Made by a program: the position numbers and the translations under genes. From an uncultured Mollicutes bacterium (GTDB lineage Bacteria > Bacillota_I > Bacilli_A > RFN20 > CAG-826), in assembly GCA_945935945.1 (NCBI GenBank), contig CAMESA010000046.1, positions 1 through 7,260 of the forward strand: a stretch of DNA of 7,260 bases. Direction: 5' to 3'. Positions 1 to 6,177 of this stretch are shown one piece after another. Under the pieces are notes generated by a model that was given only the letters and a program-made list of their open reading frames with translations, did not search any database and was not told the DNA's origin. Each line of letters opens with the position of its first letter. Within the stretch, counting starts at the first letter, position 1.

Positions 1-1
1 A

Positions 2-70
2 AGCTATGTCTTAAGTGGTAAAATTATTAAAGAAATTGATGAAATTGAGAAAGCAATGGAGTCAATCTAA
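2..70 (+). CDS. C-terminal end of an unidentified protein (5' end outside window)
   Basis: The frame starting at base 2 is open from the left edge to a TAA at 68-70 and gives 22 residues, ending ...EIEKAMESI. The tail is charged and probably helical. The visible piece (YVLSGKIIKEIDE) loosely resembles the 'vyvLs.GkIi.e' strand found near the end of many ABC ATPase domains, but 22 residues are too few for an assignment. Its stop codon overlaps the ATG of the following HAD gene by one base (TAATG), so the two are very probably co-transcribed and translationally coupled. A competing reading from base 1 hits a stop within seven codons. The frame is fairly secure and the function is unknown. Confidence 0.6.
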   Translation, partial: SYVLSGKIIKEIDEIEKAMESI

Positions 71-705
71 TGATAAAAAACGTATTTTTTGATTTTAATG
101 GAACTTTGATTGATGATATTGATTTAACACTAGATATAGAAAACAAATTATTAGTCCAAAGAGGCTTAAATGCTGTCACAAAAGAGTTTTATTTAGATAA
201 TTTTTGTTTTCCAGTCATTAATTATTACAAAAAATCAGGATTTGACTTAACTAAAATAAATTTTAGTGAATTAAATGCCGAATTCATGAATGAATATACT
301 GAAAGGTTTTTAAAAGATTCAAAATTATTTGATGATGTTGAAATTACTTTAAAAAAATTAAAAGAAAATGGATATAAAGTTTACATTTATAGTGCAAGCG
401 AAATCAATCTTTTAATTAGTCAACTTAAATATTTCGGGATTTACAATTATTTTGATGGCATAATTGCGAGCACAAACATTGAGGCTCATACTAAATTAGA
501 TTACGGAAGAGACTATATTAAAGATCACAATATTAATGTTAGTGAATCCATTATGATTGGCGATACAGAACATGATTTTGAGGTTGCAAGTGCAATTGGA
601 TTAAAACCTGTTTTATATTCTAAAGGACATAATTCAAGAAAAATACTTGAAAAAATAGGGGTTCCAGTTATTGATAATTTAATGGATGTTTTTAACATTC
701 TCTAA
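70..705 (+). CDS. HAD-superfamily hydrolase, phosphoglycolate phosphatase-like, with DxN catalytic motif
   Basis: A complete 211-residue cytoplasmic protein of the usual size for a HAD phosphatase with a small helical cap. Motif I is DFNGTLIDD, with nucleophile Asp8 and Thr12. Motif II is the Ser at about 108 in YIYSAS after a hydrophobic strand. Motif III is probably Lys142, and motif IV is GDTEHD with Asp165 and Asp169, which bind Mg2+. Residues about 15-85 are helical and fit a C1 cap. Members usually hydrolyse small phosphate monoesters; the substrate cannot be read from sequence. Position 10, normally the acid/base Asp of DxD, is Asn. Some HAD subfamilies with D(W/F)NGTL share this, so it need not mean loss of function, though activity may be altered. 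The start is supported by GGAG at 58-61, eight bases upstream, and by the 1-base overlap with the preceding stop. A terminator follows. Confidence 0.88.
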   Translation: MIKNVFFDFNGTLIDDIDLTLDIENKLLVQRGLNAVTKEFYLDNFCFPVINYYKKSGFDLTKINFSELNAEFMNEYTERFLKDSKLFDDVEITLKKLKENGYKVYIYSASEINLLISQLKYFGIYNYFDGIIASTNIEAHTKLDYGRDYIKDHNINVSESIMIGDTEHDFEVASAIGLKPVLYSKGHNSRKILEKIGVPVIDNLMDVFNIL

Positions 706-738
706 TATGTAGACGATTTTATTTTTTAAAAATAGTGG

Positions 739-794
739 GGTTTTGCAGGGTTTTTCAAAAAAATTACCATTTGCAAGACCTTTTTTTCTTTTTT
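739..794 (+). terminator. Rho-independent terminator after the HAD gene
   Basis: GGTTTTGCA (739-747) pairs with TGCAAGACC (772-780) as nine pairs, one of them G.U. The stem is followed at once by TTTTTTTCTTTTTT (781-794). The 24-base interior can fold a second small hairpin: 749-751 with 766-768, then 752-755 with 760-763, leaving a TT bulge. It lies 34 bases after the HAD stop codon and separates that unit from the cardiolipin synthase operon. The order of stem and T-tract fits + strand termination. Confidence 0.8.
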
Positions 795-809
795 GATTTA
801 TTTATATTA

Positions 810-833
810 GTAAAAAATTATATAATTTTTTAC
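810..833. promoter_or_regulatory. Perfect 24-bp palindrome abutting the cls start codon; putative operator with -10 element
   Basis: The half-site GTAAAAAATTAT (810-821) is followed directly by its exact reverse complement ATAATTTTTTAC (822-833), with no spacer. The element ends two bases before the ATG at 836. TATAAT lies inside it at 821-826, the best -10 hexamer between the upstream terminator and the gene, but no good -35 is seen 17 bases upstream (TTATTT at 798-803). TTGATT at 793-798 is better but sits 22 bases away. A dimeric repressor bound here would cover the promoter and the start codon. The operator role is inference; the symmetry is directly visible. The sequence is almost all A/T, so chance or a simple AT cruciform remains possible. 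Confidence 0.45.
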
Positions 834-835
834 AT

Positions 836-2434
836 ATGAAAAAGAGGCTTAATTTAAAAGAATCTATCTACAAAAAGTTGCACATTAGATTTGCAATTGC
901 TGCACTTGCCTTTTTACTATGGACGATATTTTTTGTTGGTGGAATTGTCTTTTTGATTATTTATGTTACCGATCCTGAATGGTATTTCATCCCATTAATA
1001 CTTCTTTTTGCAATTGATTTCTTCACAGGGCTTTTTATATGCAACTCAAGTTCGCAAATTGATTTTAAAGTATCATGGTTGACTGTTTTACTTGTTTTGC
1101 CATTTGCAGGTGCACTTTTATATCTTCTTTTTGCGCAAAAAATTACAACTAAAGGCAAGAAGAAGAAAAGAAACAACGCTATTAACAGATTTTTATGGTC
1201 AAATCGTGACGATGCAAAAGAAACATTGAAAATATTAAAAGAAGAAAATCCAGATGCATATTTAATTGCTAATCCGATTTATAAAAACTCTTTTTATGGA
1301 ATCTACAACGATTCTGAAATGACATACTTTCCACTGGGTGAACTAGGATACCCAGAGTTAATTGAAGAACTTAAAAAAGCTAAAAAATATATCTTTTTTG
1401 AGTATTTTATCATCGAGAGAGGGGAATTTTTCGATAATATTTACAATATCTTGAAACAAAAGGCTGCTGAAGGACTTGAGGTTCGAATGATTTATGATGA
1501 TTTTGGAAGTAATTCAAAAGTAAATTCATTATTTTTTGTCGAAGCTAGAAAATACGGAATTAAATGTTTCCCTTTTAATAGAATGAGACCAGCTTTAGAT
1601 ATTAGACAAAATTCAAGAAATCATAGAAAAATATGCATCATTGATGGTGTCGTTGGCTTTACTGGTGGTTGTAACATCGCCGATGAGTATATCAACTTAG
1701 TTGATCGTTTTGGTAAACGGAAAGATAATATTTTAAAAATTAAAGGCAGAGCGGTTAATGGTTTTGTAAATACTTTTATCAGTGATTGGAATGTATTTTT
1801 TAGAGAAACTGAAAAAATCGAGAATAGAGAAAATTATTTATTTGAATCTAATATTTTATTAAGAAATGATGTGAATATTAAACCTGATGGATATATCCAA
1901 CCTTTTGGCGAATTGCCATTTGATAGTGAAACGCCTTGCAGAGACACATATTTGAACATAATTTTAAAAGCTAAAAAATATGTATATATTTCAACACCAT
2001 ATTTAATACCAGATAATGAAATACTTACTGCACTTGAATGTGCTGCAAAATCTGGTGTTGATGTTAGAATTATTACACCAGGAACGCCAGATAAAAAGAT
2101 TGTTTATAGCGCAACAAGAAGTTATTATGCAAGGCTAATAGTTTCTGGAGTAAAAATTTATGAATACGTACCAGGCTTCAATCACGAGAAAGTTATAGTT
2201 GCTGATGATAATTTAGCAATGACTGGAACATGTAATTTAGATTTTAGAAGTATGTATTTGCATTTAGAAAATTCTGTTTTTATTGCAAACGCGAATTCAA
2301 TTGTTTCGATTAAAGATGATTTAGAGGATATGATCAAAGATAGTAAAAAAGTCGATGAATCAAAATATCTAAATGTTAAATTTTTTAAAAAGTTATGGCG
2401 GTCAATCTTAAGAATTATCGCTCCTTTATTGTGA
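836..2434 (+). CDS. cls: Cardiolipin synthase-type phospholipase D enzyme
   Basis: A 532-residue membrane protein that should condense two phosphatidylglycerol molecules, or transfer a phosphatidyl group between related lipids, to make cardiolipin at the cytoplasmic membrane. N-terminal hydrophobic segments lie at about 19-44, 51-69 and 82-100, followed by a Lys/Arg-rich cytoplasmic stretch (102-118). Two PLD catalytic motifs (HxKx4D) are intact: His263/Lys265/Asp270, followed by GGCN, and His450/Lys452/Asp457, followed by TGTCN. Length and layout match bacterial ClsA/Cls enzymes of about 480-530 residues. The chosen ATG gives the basic start MKKRLNLKES before the first membrane segment. It has no Shine-Dalgarno; the bases before it are the AT palindrome at 810-833. 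The stop is TGA, showing that TGA is not read as Trp here. The next gene starts nine bases later. A related phosphatidyltransferase specificity cannot be excluded. Confidence 0.93.
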   Translation: MKKRLNLKESIYKKLHIRFAIAALAFLLWTIFFVGGIVFLIIYVTDPEWYFIPLILLFAIDFFTGLFICNSSSQIDFKVSWLTVLLVLPFAGALLYLLFAQKITTKGKKKKRNNAINRFLWSNRDDAKETLKILKEENPDAYLIANPIYKNSFYGIYNDSEMTYFPLGELGYPELIEELKKAKKYIFFEYFIIERGEFFDNIYNILKQKAAEGLEVRMIYDDFGSNSKVNSLFFVEARKYGIKCFPFNRMRPALDIRQNSRNHRKICIIDGVVGFTGGCNIADEYINLVDRFGKRKDNILKIKGRAVNGFVNTFISDWNVFFRETEKIENRENYLFESNILLRNDVNIKPDGYIQPFGELPFDSETPCRDTYLNIILKAKKYVYISTPYLIPDNEILTALECAAKSGVDVRIITPGTPDKKIVYSATRSYYARLIVSGVKIYEYVPGFNHEKVIVADDNLAMTGTCNLDFRSMYLHLENSVFIANANSIVSIKDDLEDMIKDSKKVDESKYLNVKFFKKLWRSILRIIAPLL

Positions 2435-2439
2435 GGTGA
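2433..2439 (+). promoter_or_regulatory. Strong ribosome binding site overlapping the cls stop codon
   Basis: GAGGTGA is a seven-base match to the Shine-Dalgarno consensus. It starts inside the TGA stop of the cardiolipin synthase gene and lies just upstream of the ABC ATPase ATG at 2444. This fixes that start and implies that ribosomes finishing cls are close enough to feed translation of the transporter genes. It contrasts with the missing Shine-Dalgarno at the first gene of the same operon. Confidence 0.85.
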
Positions 2440-2443
2440 CTTT

Positions 2444-3163
2444 ATGGAAAACAAAATTGAGATAAAGTGTGAAAATATTTCAAAAGTTTATGGAAATGAC
2501 AAAGATGGAAATAGCAAAGTCATAGCTCTTCAAAATGTCAATTTTTCAATCAAAAAAGGTGAATTTGTCTTTATTTTAGGTCCAAGTGGTGCAGGAAAAT
2601 CTACACTACTTAATATTTTAGGCGGAATGGATTCAGCTACAGATGGGAAATATTATTTAAATGATAAAGATGTAACTGCAATGAAATATAAAGAATTATC
2701 TAATTTTAGAAGAACAGATATTGGTTTTGTTTTCCAATTTTACAACTTAGTTCCAACATTAACTGCATATGAAAATGTATATCTTGCTAGTTCATTAGTT
2801 GATAAACATTTTGATTCTATGAAAATGCTTGAACTTGTTGGTTTAAAAAATAGAGGTAAAAATTTCCCTTCTCAACTTAGTGGCGGCGAACAGCAAAGAG
2901 TCGCGATTGCTAGGGCTCTTGTAAAAAATCCAACAATATTACTTTGCGACGAACCAACTGGTGCACTTGATTCCAAAACTGGTGCACAAATTATGAAATT
3001 ATTGTACACAGTGAATAGAGAACAAGAAAAAACAGTCATTGTTGTTACTCATAATCGTGCTTTAACAGTAATTGGAGATAGAATTATTGAAGTTCAGGAC
3101 GGTCAAGTTGTTAAAAATACCGAGATTAAAAATCCAAAATCTGTAGAGGAAATTGTCTGGTAA
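2444..3163 (+). CDS. ABC transporter ATP-binding protein, MacB/LolD/FtsE class
   Basis: A complete 239-residue nucleotide-binding subunit that powers the permease encoded next. Walker A is GPSGAGKST (46-54), the Q-loop Gln98 lies in [11 protein letters not shown], and the ABC signature is LSGGEQ (145-150). Walker B is ILLCDEP with Asp169 and catalytic Glu170, the D-loop is ALDS at 174-177, and the switch His is His203. The wording around the Q-loop (GFVFQ.YNLVP.LTA.ENV) and [15 protein letters not shown] is typical of the LolD/MacB group, which pairs with FtsX-fold permeases and acts at the inner face of the membrane. Length is normal for the group. The start is set by the Shine-Dalgarno at 2433-2439. 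The TAA stop shares its last A with the permease ATG (TAATG), a strong sign of a coupled operon. The transported or sensed substrate is not evident. Confidence 0.95.
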   Translation: MENKIEIKCENISKVYGNDKDGNSKVIALQNVNFSIKKGEFVFILGPSGAGKSTLLNILGGMDSATDGKYYLNDKDVTAMKYKELSNFRRTDIGFVFQFYNLVPTLTAYENVYLASSLVDKHFDSMKMLELVGLKNRGKNFPSQLSGGEQQRVAIARALVKNPTILLCDEPTGALDSKTGAQIMKLLYTVNREQEKTVIVVTHNRALTVIGDRIIEVQDGQVVKNTEIKNPKSVEEIVW

Positions 3164-5922
3164 TGAGATTATTCAAACTTTTATTAAGGAAATGCTTTCG
3201 TGAAATATTGAGAAATATAAAACAATATATCTCAATTATTTTTATTATTGCAATTTCTGTTACACTTTACACTGGATTAGACGCCAATGCTTTAGGATTA
3301 AAAAATCGTGTAGAAGATGTGTATGTAAAAGGAAACATAGCAGATGAATGGGTTACTCTTAATCCTCAGTTCGGTGAATACGAAAAGATGGATGAAGATT
3401 ATGAGCAGATTAAAAAGGCCAGCGGTGATAATTCGATAATTGAAAAAAGATTTTACATGCAATCAACAATTAACTCAACCACATTGAATGGATTAATATC
3501 AGATTCAATTCCAAAAGTTAATGCACCATACAATACTAAAAGAGGTGAATACTCAAACAATGATTTCTTTTTTGTTGACTATGCTTTTAAGGCAAAATAT
3601 GAAGAGTATACAGGAACAACACTTTCTCTTAATACTTCTTTGCCTGTTTCTTTTGATACAACACTTATCTGTGTTGCTTTAAAAAAGGCAGCTTCAAATG
3701 AAGAGTTGATCAAAACTAAATTGAAAAAAGCTGTAGATAAAAATGTAACAAATGATTATTTAAAAGAATCTTTATATACATATATTGATGAAAATATCGC
3801 AGATTTGCAGGGTTTTTTAATTGAAAGAATTGATAATTTTAATACAAATGTTCCATCCATAATTTTAGATTTTACAATTAATGGCTTCATGTCTCATCCT
3901 GAAAATGTTGAAAATGGAGAGTTTTCAACAGGTAATTATTTATTGTCTTCTCGTCTATTATTAAATTCAATTATTAATAAAGTTGGTTCTTATATCAATA
4001 GCGATAGCATAATTGAAGCCCTAAATTCACTTAAAGAAAATGCGAATGCTGTTACTTCAAGAATAATTGACTACTTACTTTCATATTTTGATGATCCATC
4101 CACAAAAGTAGCATTTGATGCATATGTACAATTTGAGATTGGAGAAATGGAAGATACAATTAATGGACGTCAAGAGCCATCAATTGAAGATTTTGTTTCG
4201 CATTTGTACAATCAATTTATTGTTAAACTCGATGATAATGTAACAGAAAATGAATTCGAAGCTAAACTTCAAACATATTTTGAAGCAAAAGGTGCTGATA
4301 ATAATTTGATTGCAGTTTTATCAAAACAATCATATCCATCAATTGCAACAATCGAAAACGAGAAAAATCAAGCTACTGCTTTAACCTATTGTTTTCCAAT
4401 AATTTTCTTTGTTGTTGCAATATTGATTGTTTTAACAACAATTTCTCAGCTTGTTTTAAGAGAAAGAACACAAATCGGCACCTTAAAGGCTTTGGGTGTA
4501 AAAAAAGGAATTATTCTTTTTTATTACATTGCTGAAATGTGTCTTGTTGGCTTAATTGGAACAATTTTAGGTTTTATTATTGGACCTTTATTAATCCCTA
4601 ATATTTTGAACATAAAATATAATATTTTATATAGTATCCCTTCGCTAAGTTATACTTTCCCATGGATAAGTTCCTTAGTTTTGTTAGTTTCAGTTGTAGG
4701 TTTAATTGCATTATTATCCTATTTATTATTAAGAAAGGAAATTTGTAATTCTGCAAGCGAGTCCATGAGATCTCAAACTCCTCAATTAAAGTTGAAAACT
4801 TTCTCTAAACTTAAGCTTTCAACATCAATGATGATTGCTTTAAGAAACATTCGTGTTCATCTTTTAAAATCAATAATGGTTTTGATTGGTGTTATGGGTT
4901 GCACTGGGTTATTAATATGCGGATTTGGAATAGATGATGTTATAGTTGTTGGTAGAGATAACGATTTATATAATTTTTATGTTTCTGATCTTTCAGCTAG
5001 TGTTAATTTAGGAACGCCATATGGTAAAGTTCATGAAGAATATGATACATATGAGTTTGTAAATAATGTAGAAGAATATGCAATTAGCACAATTAATGTT
5101 ACCTATTCAAATAATTCAATTAATTGCCCTCTTTACTATTTTTCAATGCAAAGTGATTTTTTTGGCTATGATGACGAGTTAAAAGATGGCCATTGGAACA
5201 AAGAAGGAATAGGTTTAAGTCAAGCAAGAGCTGAAGATTTAGGTGTAAAAGAAGGAGATGAGGTAATATTAACCATCAATGGTGAAAACAAATCATATAA
5301 AGTTGAGTCAATATTTTATGTTTTTGCAACTGCTGGTATTTATATTTATAGAGAAACTATACCTGATTTAATAGCTTCTCCTACGCATATCTGGGTAGAT
5401 GTCAAAGATGGCTATGATTTAAATGAATGTAAGGAATTTATTAATAATAATTCAAAATATACCCATAGTTGCAGAACAATTGAAGATAATATGAAAAAAA
5501 TCGAAGGCTATATGTCTAGTATTAAAACTATGACAAATACTGTAAAGGTTTTTGCTATTTTACTTGCAATTGTTGTTTTATTGAATCTAGGAATTTTGAA
5601 TTTTAATGAAAGAATTAGAGAAATCGCAACGTTAAAAGTTATTGGATTTAATAGAATAAGTATCGCTAAATCACTTATTTATGAAATGATGATACTAGTT
5701 TTAATTGGTTCATTATTGGGTTTAACTATTGGTTTACCGTTTGAAATAATGGTATTAAGTACGAACGAAACCGCAATTGCTAGTTGGAATTATTATGTAA
5801 GTGGTTTGACCTATTTTATATCTATCATAATTTCGTTAGTTACTGCTTTATTTGTTACAACAGGATTATCTTTAAAAATTAAGCACGTTTCAATGACTGA
5901 ATCATTGAAGAGTGTAGAATAA
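3163..5922 (+). CDS. ABC transporter permease with two FtsX modules and a large first extracellular domain
   Basis: A 919-residue membrane subunit for the preceding ATPase. Eight membrane segments are visible at about 21-40, 409-431, 453-476, 500-523, 567-590, 793-813, 840-862 and 882-905. They form two TM1-extracellular-TM2-3-4 repeats. The signature after TM2 of each repeat is plain: RERTQIGTLKALGVKK (433-448) and NERIREIATLKVIGFNR (815-831). The first extracellular domain spans about 41-408 and looks mainly helical and polar; the second spans about 591-792 and has a mixed, strand-rich look like MacB periplasmic cores. Relatives export peptides, lipoproteins or drugs, or transmit mechanical force across the membrane. 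Start at 3163: GAGG is at 3146-3149, about 13 bases upstream, and overlap with the ATPase stop adds support. A hairpin lies immediately after the TAA. Substrate unknown. Confidence 0.9.
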   Translation: MRLFKLLLRKCFREILRNIKQYISIIFIIAISVTLYTGLDANALGLKNRVEDVYVKGNIADEWVTLNPQFGEYEKMDEDYEQIKKASGDNSIIEKRFYMQSTINSTTLNGLISDSIPKVNAPYNTKRGEYSNNDFFFVDYAFKAKYEEYTGTTLSLNTSLPVSFDTTLICVALKKAASNEELIKTKLKKAVDKNVTNDYLKESLYTYIDENIADLQGFLIERIDNFNTNVPSIILDFTINGFMSHPENVENGEFSTGNYLLSSRLLLNSIINKVGSYINSDSIIEALNSLKENANAVTSRIIDYLLSYFDDPSTKVAFDAYVQFEIGEMEDTINGRQEPSIEDFVSHLYNQFIVKLDDNVTENEFEAKLQTYFEAKGADNNLIAVLSKQSYPSIATIENEKNQATALTYCFPIIFFVVAILIVLTTISQLVLRERTQIGTLKALGVKKGIILFYYIAEMCLVGLIGTILGFIIGPLLIPNILNIKYNILYSIPSLSYTFPWISSLVLLVSVVGLIALLSYLLLRKEICNSASESMRSQTPQLKLKTFSKLKLSTSMMIALRNIRVHLLKSIMVLIGVMGCTGLLICGFGIDDVIVVGRDNDLYNFYVSDLSASVNLGTPYGKVHEEYDTYEFVNNVEEYAISTINVTYSNNSINCPLYYFSMQSDFFGYDDELKDGHWNKEGIGLSQARAEDLGVKEGDEVILTINGENKSYKVESIFYVFATAGIYIYRETIPDLIASPTHIWVDVKDGYDLNECKEFINNNSKYTHSCRTIEDNMKKIEGYMSSIKTMTNTVKVFAILLAIVVLLNLGILNFNERIREIATLKVIGFNRISIAKSLIYEMMILVLIGSLLGLTIGLPFEIMVLSTNETAIASWNYYVSGLTYFISIIISLVTALFVTTGLSLKIKHVSMTESLKSVE

Positions 5923-5923
5923 A

Positions 5924-5960
5924 AAAACGCACTTCATAAGGGGGAAAATAAGTGCGTTTT
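5924..5960. terminator. Hairpin terminator after the permease, probably bidirectional
   Basis: AAAACGCACTT (5924-5934) and AAGTGCGTTTT (5950-5960) form a perfect 11-bp stem around a 15-base loop that contains GGGGG. It begins two bases after the permease stop codon. On the + strand only four Ts, already part of the stem, are followed by GTGTGT. Read on the minus strand the stem runs into seven Ts (the complement of 5921-5927), so it is the better-formed stop for transcripts coming from typA. It probably serves both convergent units. Confidence 0.75.
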
Positions 5961-5981
5961 GTGTGTAGATATACTACATAT

Positions 5982-6006
5982 ATTAAACGTAATTGACACG
6001 TTTAAT
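5982..6006. repeat. Perfect 9-bp inverted repeat in the convergent intergenic region
   Basis: ATTAAACGT (5982-5990) and ACGTTTAAT (5998-6006) are exact reverse complements separated by AATTGAC. There is no T-tract on either side. It is the first of three successive inverted-repeat elements between the permease terminator and typA. It could be a protein binding site or one helix of a structured RNA; nothing in the sequence decides this. Confidence 0.55.
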
Positions 6007-6015
6007 CCTATTTTA

Positions 6016-6066
6016 TGTCTTGAGACTTAGATAATTAAATCATGTAAGTCCATTAAATACAAGACA
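6016..6066. repeat. Nested inverted repeats, possible RNA helix pair
   Basis: The outer arms TGTCTTG (6016-6022) and CAAGACA (6060-6066) are exact reverse complements. Inside them GACTTA (6024-6029) pairs with TAAGTC (6045-6050), and GAT (6030-6032) can extend the inner helix by pairing with ATC (6039-6041) if a short bulge is allowed. The result is a two-helix arm with an asymmetric internal loop. No ORF with a ribosome binding site overlaps it. It may be part of a non-coding RNA or of the typA 3' untranslated region; this is inference from pairing alone. Confidence 0.4.
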
Positions 6067-6067
6067 A

Positions 6068-6131
6068 ATATCAGAAATTGATAAGGTGTTATGAGGGGGA
6101 ACAAAAAATGTGAACTTATCAATCCTGATAT
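6068..6131. repeat. Long imperfect inverted repeat (16 paired positions, 29-base loop)
   Basis: ATATCAG (6068-6074) pairs with CTGATAT (6125-6131), and ATTGATAAG (6077-6085) pairs with CTTATCAAT (6115-6123). Only an AA/C internal loop interrupts the stem. The loop contains ATGAGGGGGAACA, which resembles the loop of the terminator at 5924-5960 (ATAAGGGGGAAAA). It starts about 47 bases beyond the typA stop on the minus strand. Only a short TTTGTCTT follows on that side and no T-tract on the other, so it is a weak terminator at best. A structured RNA or a recognition site is an alternative. Confidence 0.55.
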
Positions 6132-6177
6132 ATAATAAATACGAAGTAATTATTTAAATTATTGGAAAAATTTATAA

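Noticed and set aside
742..755. A 14-base string (TTTGCAGGGTTTTT) in the terminator that also occurs near 3805 within the permease.
   Set aside because: A single short T-rich match with no flanking similarity. Most likely chance.
961..1176. Minus-strand ORF opposite the cls membrane region.
   Set aside because: A shadow of the cls reading frame with no family resemblance. The + strand gene has clear catalytic motifs.
2182..2454. Minus-strand ORF opposite the cls 3' end and ABC start.
   Set aside because: It spans the boundary of two well-supported + strand genes and shows no recognisable motif or ribosome binding site.
5993..5998. An exact TTGACA -35 hexamer in the convergent gap.
   Set aside because: No acceptable -10 lies 16-18 bases downstream, it falls in the loop and right arm of the 5982-6006 inverted repeat, and there is no downstream + strand gene.
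6091..6135. A 14-codon ORF (MRGNKKCELINPDI) across the loop and right arm of the large hairpin.
   Set aside because: It is very short, its only upstream purine motif (AAGGTG) is two bases from the ATG, and most of it is fixed by the inverted repeat. No evidence of coding.
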